Positions 24,075 to 35,144 of a stretch of 64,000 bases of DNA are shown here, in pieces (within the stretch, counting starts at the first letter, position 1; every line of letters starts with the position of its first letter). The notes below the pieces were generated by a model. It did no database searches. It was not told where the DNA came from and was given only the letters and a program-made list of their open reading frames with translations. The stretch covers positions 28,030,218 through 28,094,217 of the forward strand of contig NC_092794.1 in NCBI RefSeq assembly GCF_918797505.1. The letters are read 5' to 3'. A program made the translations under genes and the position numbers. This DNA is from Bemisia tabaci. Lineage: Eukaryota; Arthropoda; Insecta; Hemiptera; Aleyrodidae.

Positions 24075-24990
24075 TAAGTAGAGAATTTTCCGGTGTTTTC
24101 CGAGATAAAATGTAATTACTTCAGTTTTTTTATGTTCCATAAATGGATTGCATTGTAGGTAAGGAATATAGGTAGGAGTAAGGAATAGAGAATTTTCCGA
24201 GATTTTCCGCGGTGATATGATGTTTTTTTTAAGTAATCGGACTCCGAGGATATTCGTGAGTAGATTTCAGCCCCAAAATTGAATGGACGCATGCAACAGT
24301 TTTCCCTTGGAAAAATCATTTCATTATTGTAGGTAACGAATATACGTAGGCGTACGGAATCGAGAATTTTCCGAGATTTTCCGCGGTGACATGATGTTTT
24401 ATTTTGCTCAGTCGGACTCCTAGGATGCTCCCGAGTAGGTTTCAGCCCCTAAACCGAATGGACATGCAACAATTTTCCCTTGGGAAAATCATTTCATCAT
24501 TAGGTAAGGATTTCCCGGCGTCCTAAAAATGAGGAATTTTCCGAGATTTTCCGCGGTGAACCTGATGTTTTTTTTGCCTAGTTGGACTCCTTGGATGCTC
24601 GTGAGTCGATACTAGGCCCCGAAACCGAATGGACATGAAAAAGTTTTCCCTTGGAAAAATTATTTCATCATTGTAGGTAAAGAATATAGGTAGGCGTAAG
24701 GAATAGAGAATTTTCCGAGATTTTCCGCGGTGACCTGATGTTTTTTTTTGGGTATTCGAACTCCGAGGATGCTCCTGAATAGATTTCAGGCCCCAAACCG
24801 AGGGGACATGCAACAGTTTTCCCTTGGAAAAATAATTTCATCATTGTAGATAACGAATATAGGTAGGCGTACGGAATAGAGATTTTTCCGGGATTTTCCG
24901 CGGTGACATGATGTTTTTTTTTGCTTGTTCGGAGGATGCTCCCGAGTGGATTTCCGCCCCTTCAAAATTTCCTCCCGTTTGGTGGTGGTG
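24075..24990 (-). repeat. Tandem array of ~173-bp unit, right arm (inverted)
   Basis: Same unit as 19975-20650, on the other strand. The ACAGTTTTCCCTTGG junction word repeats with TTTTCCC at 24300, 24473, 24644 and 24817 (spacing 171-173). About five units, the outermost partial. Confidence 0.85.
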
Positions 24991-24992
24991 GT

Positions 24993-25012
24993 GGGGGGGG
25001 GGGGGGGGGGGG
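24993..25012. repeat. G homopolymer, 20 bases
   Basis: Follows a short GGT repeat; a second G run of 17 lies at 25169-25185. Confidence 0.9.
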
Positions 25013-25420
25013 TAGCGGGCTACTCGTTCCAGGCGTTTCATTTTATCGAAGAGATTCGTAAGAATTCCTCATGTCATGATTGAAATCATAATTTCAAGGC
25101 CATTAAGGTATCCGGAGAAGCTCTTCAATAAATTAACTATCCTTTGCTGGTAATTTTTCTTTGCGTGCGGGGGGGGGGGGGGGGGAGGGCGTCCAATTGT
25201 TCTTTTATTATGTCGAATGATGATGGGGTCGCCTGCATGGAATAGCATTTGGCGGCACTCGAGTCCAGTGTGGGGCGGAGCGCCGTACCCGGATATGGCG
25301 CTCATTGTAGTTGACGGCCGTTGTAGCTAAATTCCAGAGACAAAATTCATTCCAGTAGGAGGAAAAGGGGGGTCAGGGTTACGATCCCAAAAGTCAGGGT
25401 TCCCAACCGAATTGCGATTC

Positions 25421-26243
25421 AATAATTGCATTCGAATTGAAAAGTACGGAAAATTCCACTTTGAATTGACCCCCAAACATAAGGCCCACCCTAGGCCCAA
25501 CAAAGGCCCTTTAAAGAGGAGAGCTGTGCCCCCTTCATATCTTCTCTTTCGTTGCAGATTCTAGGAAAAAGATTGAGACCTAAGTAATCGACTCCCAAGA
25601 AATTCGAATTTCATGGTTCCGAATCCTTCCCAGTGCACTCCTGGGACTCAATAGGAGGGCTCAGTTTTAAAAGTCGGAGTTCCTTTCCGAATCGCAAATT
25701 GATCGCATCATAGGAAATTTAGATCTTAATTGACTTCCAAGAGTCCAAGTTGACCCATCCAACGCCAAAAAGTATAACTCCTGAAGAGATGGGCAATGCT
25801 CCCTCAAAAGATTCTTCTTTGGTCGCAATATTGACGTGATCCTGCGGAAGAGGATGGGTATCCCAGGCAATCAACGCCAAGGAATCCGAATTTCAGAGGA
25901 GCTCCGAGCGAGCGAGAACCAATCAGAATTAGATTTTTTTAGGCCACTTTCAGCCCTCAGCCCAACCAAGCCCGACCAGCAGTGAGATGTCGTAACTCAG
26001 GGTGTAAATAAGGGATTCTAGTTGTTTAGTTGTTCCGTTGAATCTGCGATTTTTTTCCGTGGAAGGTAATGAGAATACATCCACATACATGGGCCGAAAG
26101 AATAAATATGTATTCATATTTTCATTGTAGAGCACGTTTGACCATGGACCAAAATTGAATATTTTCACTCTCTCAAAAATTAAAAAAAAAATGCCTCTCT
26201 AAAAAAGAGTCTCTGGTCCATGGCACTAGGGTACTCATACACA
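25421..26243. other. Gene-free stretch
   Basis: No gene recognised. Contains diffuse dispersed-repeat wording (AATTCGAATTTCATGGTTCC, TTGACTTCCAAGAG) similar to 14,630 and 8,520. Confidence 0.35.
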
Positions 26244-27284
26244 TACAGGGTATTAGAAAAGTCTCCCTCCCCCCCCCCCCCCATCTAACTTTTTACCTAA
26301 TTGAGGTACAGATTTGAAACTTGCAGGACGTTCCAAGGTCAAAGGGAGCTACGTTTTGACCCCCCAAAATTTTCAGATGGCTTCCCCCCCCCCGGGGGGG
26401 GGGGGATGGACCCTACTTTTTTATTTTCAAATGAGGAGATCCCTCTTGTGATACCTCCTTCGAAAGAGCATAAAAAAAGAAAACCTCTCGCGCAAACCCG
26501 AAGTCAATATCTCCAACCGTTTCAAAATGGCGGCCGGTTAAATGTAAAGATGGCCGAAAATTAAAACCTAGGTTTTTTGACGATGGATTTACCTGAAACT
26601 CGGTTGTGGGAAGTATTTTAACACGAGAGAAGCGAATTTGACGTTAGATTTTCATAAATACCGAAATTGTCAAAATGACGGCTGGTTAAAGTTCAAAATG
26701 GACGAAATTTTTTTTTTTTTTAGAAATCTAATTTCAAATTTATTAATCTCATGCCAAAATATCCCTACGTTCCAAGTTTCAGGCCGGTACATAGGCAAAT
26801 AACCGAGATGCCAATTTTCGGCCATTTTTAACTTCAACCAGCCGTCATTTTGACAGTTTTGGTATTTTTGAAAATCTAACGTCAAATTTGTTTTTCTCGT
26901 GTTAAAATACTTCTCACAACCGAGTTTCAGATAAATCCATCGACAAAAAATATGGGTTTCAATTTTCGGCCATCTTTACCTTTAACCGGCCGCCATTTTG
27001 AAACGGTTGGAGGTATTGACTTCGAGTTTGCGCGAAAAGTTTTCTTTTTTTATGCTCTTTCGAACGAGGTATCACAAGAGGGATCCCCCCGTTTGAAAGT
27101 AAAAAGTTGGGGTCCGTCCCCCCTCCCCCCATGGGCGCCCCCTGAAAATTTTAGGGGGGTCAAAACGTAGCTCCCTTTGGCCTACTAGGAACGTCCTCCA
27201 AGTTTCAAAACTCTACCTCAATTAGGTAAAAAGTTAGATGAGGGGGGGGGGGGGGGTTCGAGGGGATTTTTCTAACACTCTGTA
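26244..27284. mobile_element. 1.04-kb foldback element, TACAGGGTRTTAGAAAA ends
   Basis: The left end TACAGGGTATTAGAAAAG pairs with the inverted right end TACAGAGTGTTAGAAAAA. Arms of about 480 bases contain CCTAATTGAGGTA, GGTCAAAGGGAGCTACG and AACCGTTTCAAAATGGCGGC in mirror order. No transposase. It ends 516 bases before the Rho1 start, so it borders that promoter. A sister element lies at 40430-41297. Confidence 0.75.
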
Positions 27285-27396
27285 AATGGTACTCCACGAC
27301 TCCACGGTGGCGGAGGGCGGAGGGGTCAGGCGAACTGGAGGCTGGAGGCGACCTGTGACAACCGGCATAAAGTGGTGGTCGCATTTCGTACCCTCT

Positions 27397-27404
27397 TGAC
27401 GTCA
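27397..27404. promoter_or_regulatory. Perfect CRE/ATF octamer TGACGTCA (distal)
   Basis: The palindrome TGACGTCA lies about 400 bases upstream of the Rho1 start. This is the consensus site for CREB/ATF bZIP dimers. Function is inferred from sequence only. Confidence 0.45.
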
Positions 27405-27616
27405 CACGGTATGTTGGTGGCAAAGCATGTACCCTCTGTGCGTCACAGTCTTTAAAATGGCGGCTCAACTCGAAAACCGCCTTGCGGTTCGCATTATATT
27501 GTTCGTTGTCGTTGCCTTGCGGCAGCTCGACAAGCCCAACAAGCCGTGTGGCTGGCATCTGGACGCACCTTCATCTAGCCAAGCTGAGATCACAGACACA
27601 CTACTGCCCATTTGAA

Positions 27617-27624
27617 TGACGTCA
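27617..27624. promoter_or_regulatory. Perfect CRE/ATF octamer TGACGTCA (proximal)
   Basis: A second TGACGTCA lies about 177 bases upstream of the Rho1 ATG, centred in a 14-base perfect palindrome (GAATGACGTCATTC). Its position fits a core-proximal promoter element of a TATA-less housekeeping gene. No experimental evidence can be read from the sequence. Confidence 0.5.
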
Positions 27625-27788
27625 TTCCAAAAAACCAAAAGTAAACAGCAGCAGCCAGTCCGATCCGAGTCATCATCGGCCATCATCAATTGTCAATTTC
27701 CTGACGACGAAGTTATTCTGTAACCCTGCCGCTCGTTATTTTCCAATTTTGCTTTTCATTTTCGTAATTCCGGATACAATTTGAGTGA

Positions 27789-28379
<591 letters not shown>

Positions 28380-28717
28380 TTTTGTTTTTACACTTAAGGG
28401 TCAATATAGTCACCTTCGACAGAGTTGTATCTATGTCTTCAGTCTACAGCACGATAGTCTTTTTCAAGGAACTGTACCCACAACACTCGTGTCTAAACTG
28501 TTTGCTAAGTGTATTTTATAGTAATTTTTGCATTTTATGCCGTTTAATTCTTCAGAACCTTAGTTTTGTACTAAATTCTGTAATTATATAAAGCCTACCT
28601 TCTCCGTTGTTGAGAATCGTTTGTAGCTACTGTTATAAATTTCTTAGTGGATTTCAAAAGTCAGATTGTTGTATCCTTTGATCCAAAGAATGTCCCTCTG
28701 AGCCATTTTTTCATCTC

Positions 28718-28723
28718 AATAAA
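28718..28723 (+). terminator. Poly(A) signal AATAAA for Rho1
   Basis: A canonical AATAAA hexamer lies 339 bases past the Rho1 stop codon, followed by a GT-rich stretch. It is the first canonical hexamer seen downstream and would give a 3' UTR of about 350-370 bases. The cleavage site is inferred. Confidence 0.55.
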
Positions 28724-28909
28724 CACCTGTAGGGTTCGAAGGGTTTTGGATTTGAAAGTGAAGTTTTGACGAACTACGTTCAACACTAATAAAATTTCCA
28801 CCTGTTTATCAAAAAGGAGGAAACTTTGCACAGGTTATTGTTGCCATAAAGTTGATAAAATGAGAATTTTGACTTAATACATTCACTTGATGCACAACAG
28901 GTATGCAAG
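28724..28909. other. Short intergenic stretch after Rho1
   Basis: AT-rich, no features. Confidence 0.4.
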
Positions 28910-29164
28910 TCGACGGTGTAAGTTGGCAATCACATAACTCGGTTTACGACGTCGCAGACTTCTTGTCATACTTTATTTTTTAAAGGAAAACTACTCAACA
29001 GCAATTCTTTTAAACCGCCGCAATCTTTTCTTCTCTGTGCAAAGAAAATTCTGCATATTCTTCAAGGAATGATGTCCATTTGTTCACCTTTAAAAAAATA
29101 ACATATAGGCGGAGATTTTCAGACACCGCAAACGAGATATGTGATTGCGGACTTACGCCGTCGA
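28910..29164. mobile_element. Intact 255-bp palindromic MITE (TCGAYRGTGTAAGTC family)
   Basis: Ends TCGACGGTGTAAGTTGGC and GCGGACTTACGCCGTCGA. This is the clearest uninterrupted copy and the reference for the interrupted one at 1780-3638. Confidence 0.8.
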
Positions 29165-32100
29165 AGTGCATTTTCGCTTTTAATCCAAGGAAAGAACTCA
29201 ATGTATTTTAAATTCATGCCAGATACCTAAATCCCATGTTTTCCATAATCTTCTTGTGCTAGGAGATAAAATTAGATTACTCACTCGGAGTGAGGATTAC
29301 CTAAAACACAATGTTGAATTGGGATGCTTGTCAGCGAAGACAAGCTAAGATATATTTAAGGGTGAAAAAAAATACATTTATAACAACTATCAACATTCTA
29401 CTGGCAATTAATGCTGTTTATAGAGGCATTATCGATGGCGTGACCAAGAAGTAATGCATTTTGTATCATGCGCATCTCACAATGATTGCACTTGCTTTAC
29501 TTACCCATCCAATCTGTGAAAATTTATCACATGTTTCGCTACCTCATCTGAAAGGAATTCCTAGTAGGTCGATGATATTCCCTAAAAACTTCTGTCTAAA
29601 AGAAACACTTTATTTTTTGGTGAAGAAAACTTCTTTGTCCTCAAATTTGTGTTTTTCCAACTTCCTCACTATTATGGTAAATTTTAAACTACATTGTCAG
29701 TGATCCCTCCAAGTGAACAACGATTAACTGCACTAAACAGGTATCTTAACCTTTCCAAACTGACAATGACATCAAGAAGAGTCAAAACCAAAATCCCATG
29801 TGACCACTTGGGTGTTGCTCTATCGATGATGATCTATGTAATTTAATTAGATGAAAGTTTTTCTCACTGTCACAGCGTAATTTGTATTAGATCCCGATGA
29901 TTTTATAAAAAATCTAATCTTCACTGGATAATTGATATGCAATGGGACATGAATAAATGGCTCTGGAGGTTCTCATGCTTATTAGGTTTTACACCTCAAT
30001 CTTTAACTCCTAGTTTGTTCATATTTTTTGTGATGAATTTTGGATTTGAAACTGTCAAGGGTCCAATTTTTTGAACTGATCGAACTGGTCCAATTTACTT
30101 TGAATTGATTAAGGTCTCATAGACATGGCTTGGAATAAACTTTTACAAATCGGAGAAATTCAAAATGCCTTTTTAAATTTTTGTTAATTGCTATATATTT
30201 TATTCTTATGCCTTATCTTTTAATTGTGGACTTTTTTACTCATTAGCCTGTTACTGTAGGAATGTAATGATGATCACATGCTGTATCCTAATTTTAGCAG
30301 TTTTTATCTTCTTTATTTTTGGTTTGTTTTTTGTTTCTAAAGAGATTTATCCTTTATTTTACTTAATTTACTATAAGTTTTTTCCCTCTTCAATCAACAA
30401 ACTAAAAATCAGCTTAGCATTGTTGGAACCTTTTTCAAGACGTATCAATGCTATTTCGTCCTCATCTCCCATTACTTAATACTTTTTACTCTCAATATAT
30501 TCTAATACCTAACTCCTTAATGCATTGACTTTGAGCTCATTGTAGCCTAACTGATGGAAGGACCAAAGCATGTACATTTTGATGGCATAAAATTCTTTTT
30601 CAGTCACTATTCCATGAAATTCTGTGTTTTAGCTCTTTCATAACTTGATATTTCCTCACCAATCTATCTGTAAAAAAGGTACGCTTTAACCCCAATAGCC
30701 TGCATAGGTATTTCCTCCATTTCCAGTTTCTTAAGCCAATGCCAATATCCAGTTAACTAATAAATTTTTATTTAAATATAGCATCTGAGACTCAGGTGGG
30801 CTGTTTTCCATCATCTATTTTTCTACTTTGCTTTGACTGCCAATTACCTACTGAATCAATAATTCTGACTGATACTGCATGGTTAAATTGTACTTTCTTT
30901 TATCTATCAGCTTAGTCAATTTCAAATAAAAAAAAAAAAAAATTGTATCGTTACTGAACTCCCCTCTAAGTAGGTCTGTTCTTAGTAAAACTCCCAAATG
31001 GCGTATCTCGTTTGCAATGTTTTATCTGCTCCCATTGTATTCTTTTGAAAGAGAGCAAATCAACATCATTCCTTAAAATTTTCAAAAAAATTTCTCGGCA
31101 CAGAAAAGATAAAGCAAGAAGGTTTCAGTGAATTGACATTGAGTAGTTTTCCCTAAAAGTAAATTATCATAGGAAGTTTGCAAATTTGCAAACCATGATA
31201 CGTGTTTTGGGAGTCTCATTGACTAAGTGCCTCCACCCTAAAAATCACCAATAGAAGTGAAACTTCATTCATAAATATTGCCGCGTCAATATCTGGAATT
31301 TTTGACCTTGATCCTACTGGGCATGTTGGACCAGACTAACTTCCTTCCCCCTTGTGTTTGATGTAAATGATGAACAGCCTCCAAGTCATACTCAAAAGTT
31401 AAATAACCACTCATCAAACGCTGCTTGTGTTGTGAAAAAGATCTTATTTCTTGTTTTCATTTTATTACTGAACTGAGAGCGATTCATCTCATTACCTACT
31501 AGAACTACCTCATGTATGATTGCTTGAGCTCTAAGAAGCAACTTAATAATAACCTATTTATTTTTATATGAGTGCTCCACAGGAATTTACCTACAGGTCC
31601 AGTTTTTCAATTACTCACACCACATCAGCTCAAAGTAGTCTAATTCCAATGTCTCTATTTCCCTAGCTTGTAACAGATCTTTGTATCAATTTTTTAACTG
31701 CAACGCCTTTTTTTAAATATCTTTACAACTTTAGCTACGTTCTGCATTCGCAAATACAGTAATCTATGCAAGATCTTAAATTAAAGGAAACGTTAGTACA
31801 TAATAGGTACCCTTGCAAAACCTCCACCAAAAATTCTGTAGGTATTCGTTTTGTCTAATTTATTTGTCAAAGCTCTCGTATTTTGGTAAATATTTTCCCC
31901 TTGAACTTGATTTGTTTGTCTGCATCTTAATTTTAAAGATTAGGCATATGTAAGACATTGCGGCTCAAATAATTGGCAACTTCTTCTGAAAACAATTTCC
32001 CAAGTAATATCGGAAATATGCCAGCAAGAGCAGAGTGTCACGCATCAGTGCAAGTTCTCAGTTCCCTTTGCCCAATCAGTCATATTCAATTTCATCTATT

Positions 32101-32821
32101 TAATCAATGATTCGCTGCACTATTAGTGTGATAGGTGTTTTTGTATTCTTTTATGAAGTATCAAGCAAGTTTAAGTTTTAAGACTGAATCTTTATAACTT
32201 CTTCAAGTAACTTTTTCAGAGATTTTTATTCCTATAAATATTCGGTGTAAAATTATTAGGTATTGTAAGGAGGTATTAAAGTCAATTTTTTTTTGTTGCA
32301 CAATTGATATCGATCACCTATGTAGGTAGACAAATTTTTTATCTCAATTCTTTTTCTGCAGGAGCAACAAGATCCGAGCAGTATTTTATTGCCTAATACT
32401 TGGAGTCTTTTTCATTCAATTATTAGACTTTCATTCTCTTCGTATTTGTATTTTTTAAGTAGGTATATTGAAGTCAATTATACTTGTGTACCAATTCTGA
32501 ACTTAAAACTAAAATTTAAATGGCAAATACCTTTACTTTTAAATTTAGTACTATTATTTCAAGGGAAAGTACCTCCATGTTTGAACTCAACTCTATGTAA
32601 AGGGAAAGTACCTCATACCTCTGCCTGTCTGAAATGCATCTCCAAAAGGTCACACAAGTCCTCTTCAGAAGAGATGGATCTTCCTTCATTAAATATTACC
32701 TATCTTCTATAGTTAATTCCCAATGACTTTTTTTTAGAGACTCTAATTGAGCTTCTTTAATAACTTTTAATGCTTGTATTTTTGAAAACCTAATATATAA
32801 GGTACACATGGTTAACAATAA
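29165..32821. other. AT-rich intergenic sequence
   Basis: No gene recognised. A highly degenerate MITE relic of the TCGAYRGTGTAAGTC family lies at about 31000-31230 (reverse orientation; words GTATCTCGTTTGC, CAACATCATTCCTT, TAGGAAGTTTGCAAA). Open frames are AT-driven and lack motifs. Confidence 0.45.
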
Positions 32822-33090
32822 TTTCCCCTGACTTTTTTTAACAATATCAACCCACAAAAAACGATTCCGAACTTGGATATTTTGAGCTCTCATTCAAATG
32901 CGAGATGCCGGGTCATCAAATATGGCGGCTGCACAGGTAGGTTGGCTTGACAGTCAGACCGATCTGCGATACCACCATCTTAGATGACTTGGCGTCACGC
33001 ATTAAATGGGAGCTCAAAATATGCAAATTCGAACTCGTTTTTTTGGGGGGGTTAATATTGTTCAAAAAAATCGATGAAAATTCCTGTAAA
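32822..33090. mobile_element. ~270-bp palindromic element
   Basis: Inverted arms share TTTTTTTAACAATATCAACC / GGTTAATATTGTTCAAAAAA, ATTTTGAGCTC / GAGCTCAAAAT and the central GATGACTTGGCGTC motif. Non-coding. Confidence 0.6.
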
Positions 33091-35144
33091 CTTTGTGCAC
33101 TCTGTAGTTTTCAAAAATCTAAGAATTAAAAATGAATGAACAAGCCCATCATCATTACAGCTTCTTGCGCTTTATTCCCGAAGCACAATCAATGCTGCTA
33201 AGAGCACTGAAAGACTTAGCTCTGATTCATTGTTCTTTACCTTCAGTCTCCTTTCCTTTTTCTGGAAAAATAAATGCAGCTTAGTTGTAGACTTCTTCTA
33301 GGGTGTACTACAAGCTACCAAGCTGCCTTGTATTTTTTAAAACCTAGTATCATTTGTATAAGAAACTTAATGAATTAGAATTTTTAAGGAAAAAAACCAC
33401 ATGAGTATTTTTATAATAGGTACTTATCCCTCATTGAGTTTGAGTTATGTCTGCAACTCCTTGTTACTTACTTAATACTTTTCATTGCTCTGCATGTATC
33501 AATGGAAGGGACTATATTGTACAATGGATCAACCGGTTCTCAATATAGCTGATCCCTTCGAATTTTTTTTTTACAAGCACTCTCTTTTACTCAACCATAG
33601 GAAATTAATTCAAAGTGGAAAGCAAAACTGCAGCAGGTAACTGTCCTTTCAGCTCTAAGACTGAAAAGAATATCCATTCATTTTTCATTATTTAGAAAAT
33701 ACAATCCCACATTAATTTTTATAAGTATTTAGTTATCCCTCTGTATTAAGAAACCAAAAACGTTTTAGTAAAAACAAGAAAAGAAAAAATATGAAGAAAA
33801 TATTTTATGGAAGAATGTATTCATCCTCAATTTATATGATGCTTTGTCTTCCTGAACCCAATTTTATTTTTCTGCTTTTATTCATTTTTTCTTTCTTTTT
33901 CAATTATTATCTTTTTGACAACTGTAATTATATTTTTTACTGCTATGCTAATTGTAAATTAAAAGTCAAGTATGATCATTATTTTGAGAAAGTCTTATTT
34001 GTTTTCTCCTTAAAACTGAGTACCTACATTGGAATAATAATATGTAATCATCAAATGAACAAAACGAGACCCTTTGGCCATGAAATATTTTTAATACTAC
34101 TTTATTTGGTTTTTTCTCTGTGCAAAAATTTTATCAGCCTCATTCAACGCTTGCACTAATATTGGAAGCCAATCATAGTCATGGTATCTAGGACTTGGAA
34201 AAACCAGGATTCATCAGGCATGTGCAGTTTTCTCAAAGTTAGAGAAATTGGACGTTCATGGTTTGCCTATGACATGATTCGATCAGAACATAAAAGTTCT
34301 TGAATGTGTGAAAAAATTGGCAACAATGGGCTTTTAGGCTTCAATCAATTCGTGAAGAGAAATTTTGTAGCTGAGTAATAAGAGAATTGTAAAGAATCAT
34401 TCTACAAAAGGAGGGTGCTTTTCTCCAGAGGTTTTTTTTGGCTGCCTGAATCAATCAAAATTCCATTGATGCACATGAATAATGAACCTCAAGTTTCATT
34501 AAGAAAAGGGGAAAAAGCTACACGTTCAAATCAGTACTTGTTAGTTTATAGAAAAAGTAAACTAAATTTTCAAATGATTTGATAATGGGAAAAAGGATTC
34601 CTTTGAAAACAAGGAATATGATTGTGATTGAATACCAAGTCCCGAAATTTTAAAGCTCATTAATTCCTTTACCTTATTCTTGAGAACAGACATGTTTTGA
34701 TAAGACCTGACCTGACCTGTCCTGTCTATCTTCTAAAGCGAGATGCAAGTTGCAGCTTGCTGACAGGAGTCTATTGAAACATTTATGTGTGTTCACATAA
34801 CTAGGGTGAAGGAATAAAAGAGTTTTAAAATTTTGCCACCTTATTCTTGATTTGCTTTTTGCTTGTATACCAAAACATTGTTTACCGAAAAGTGTCATTC
34901 TATGCAGGACCTCACTTGTAGTTTATGTCACTAAAACTTAGCAGTCAATGAAATTAGAACACTCACTCATCAATTTATATAACATGTTATATATTTTAAC
35001 AAAATGTGTAAAGGGAAGTACAAATAAAGATACATAAATTTAGCAATAGTTAACATGAGATACAAAATGCGAATCACTGATTTGATTACTCTGACATAGA
35101 AGTGAAAACAGATGAAAATTGGGAATAACTGAGGCAATAATTAC
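33091..35144. other. AT-rich intergenic sequence, probably with the Vps51 3' UTR at the right edge
   Basis: No gene recognised. The Vps51 3' UTR should occupy the last few hundred bases on the - strand, but I see no canonical AATAAA on that strand close to the stop. Confidence 0.4.

Larger units (their letters stand above)
19470..25420. mobile_element. ~6-kb foldback-like element with inverted tandem arrays
   Basis: The outer arms share GGAATGAATTTAGCTACAAC / GTTGTAGCTAAATTCC, CCGTCAACTACAATG and CGGATA(C/T)GGCGCTC in inverted orientation (left about 19540-19640, right about 25250-25350). Just inside are tandem arrays of a ~173-bp unit facing each other (19975-20650 and 24075-24990). The centre (20650-24075) has no recognisable transposase and carries nested MITE pieces. 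The architecture resembles Foldback/Galileo elements, whose inverted ends consist of tandem repeats; assignment is inference and exact ends are not fixed. Confidence 0.6.

Noticed and set aside
33791..34159. 122-codon hydrophobic frame
   Set aside because: Composition (Phe, Leu, Ile, Tyr) is what AT-rich non-coding DNA yields; no family resemblance or splice context.
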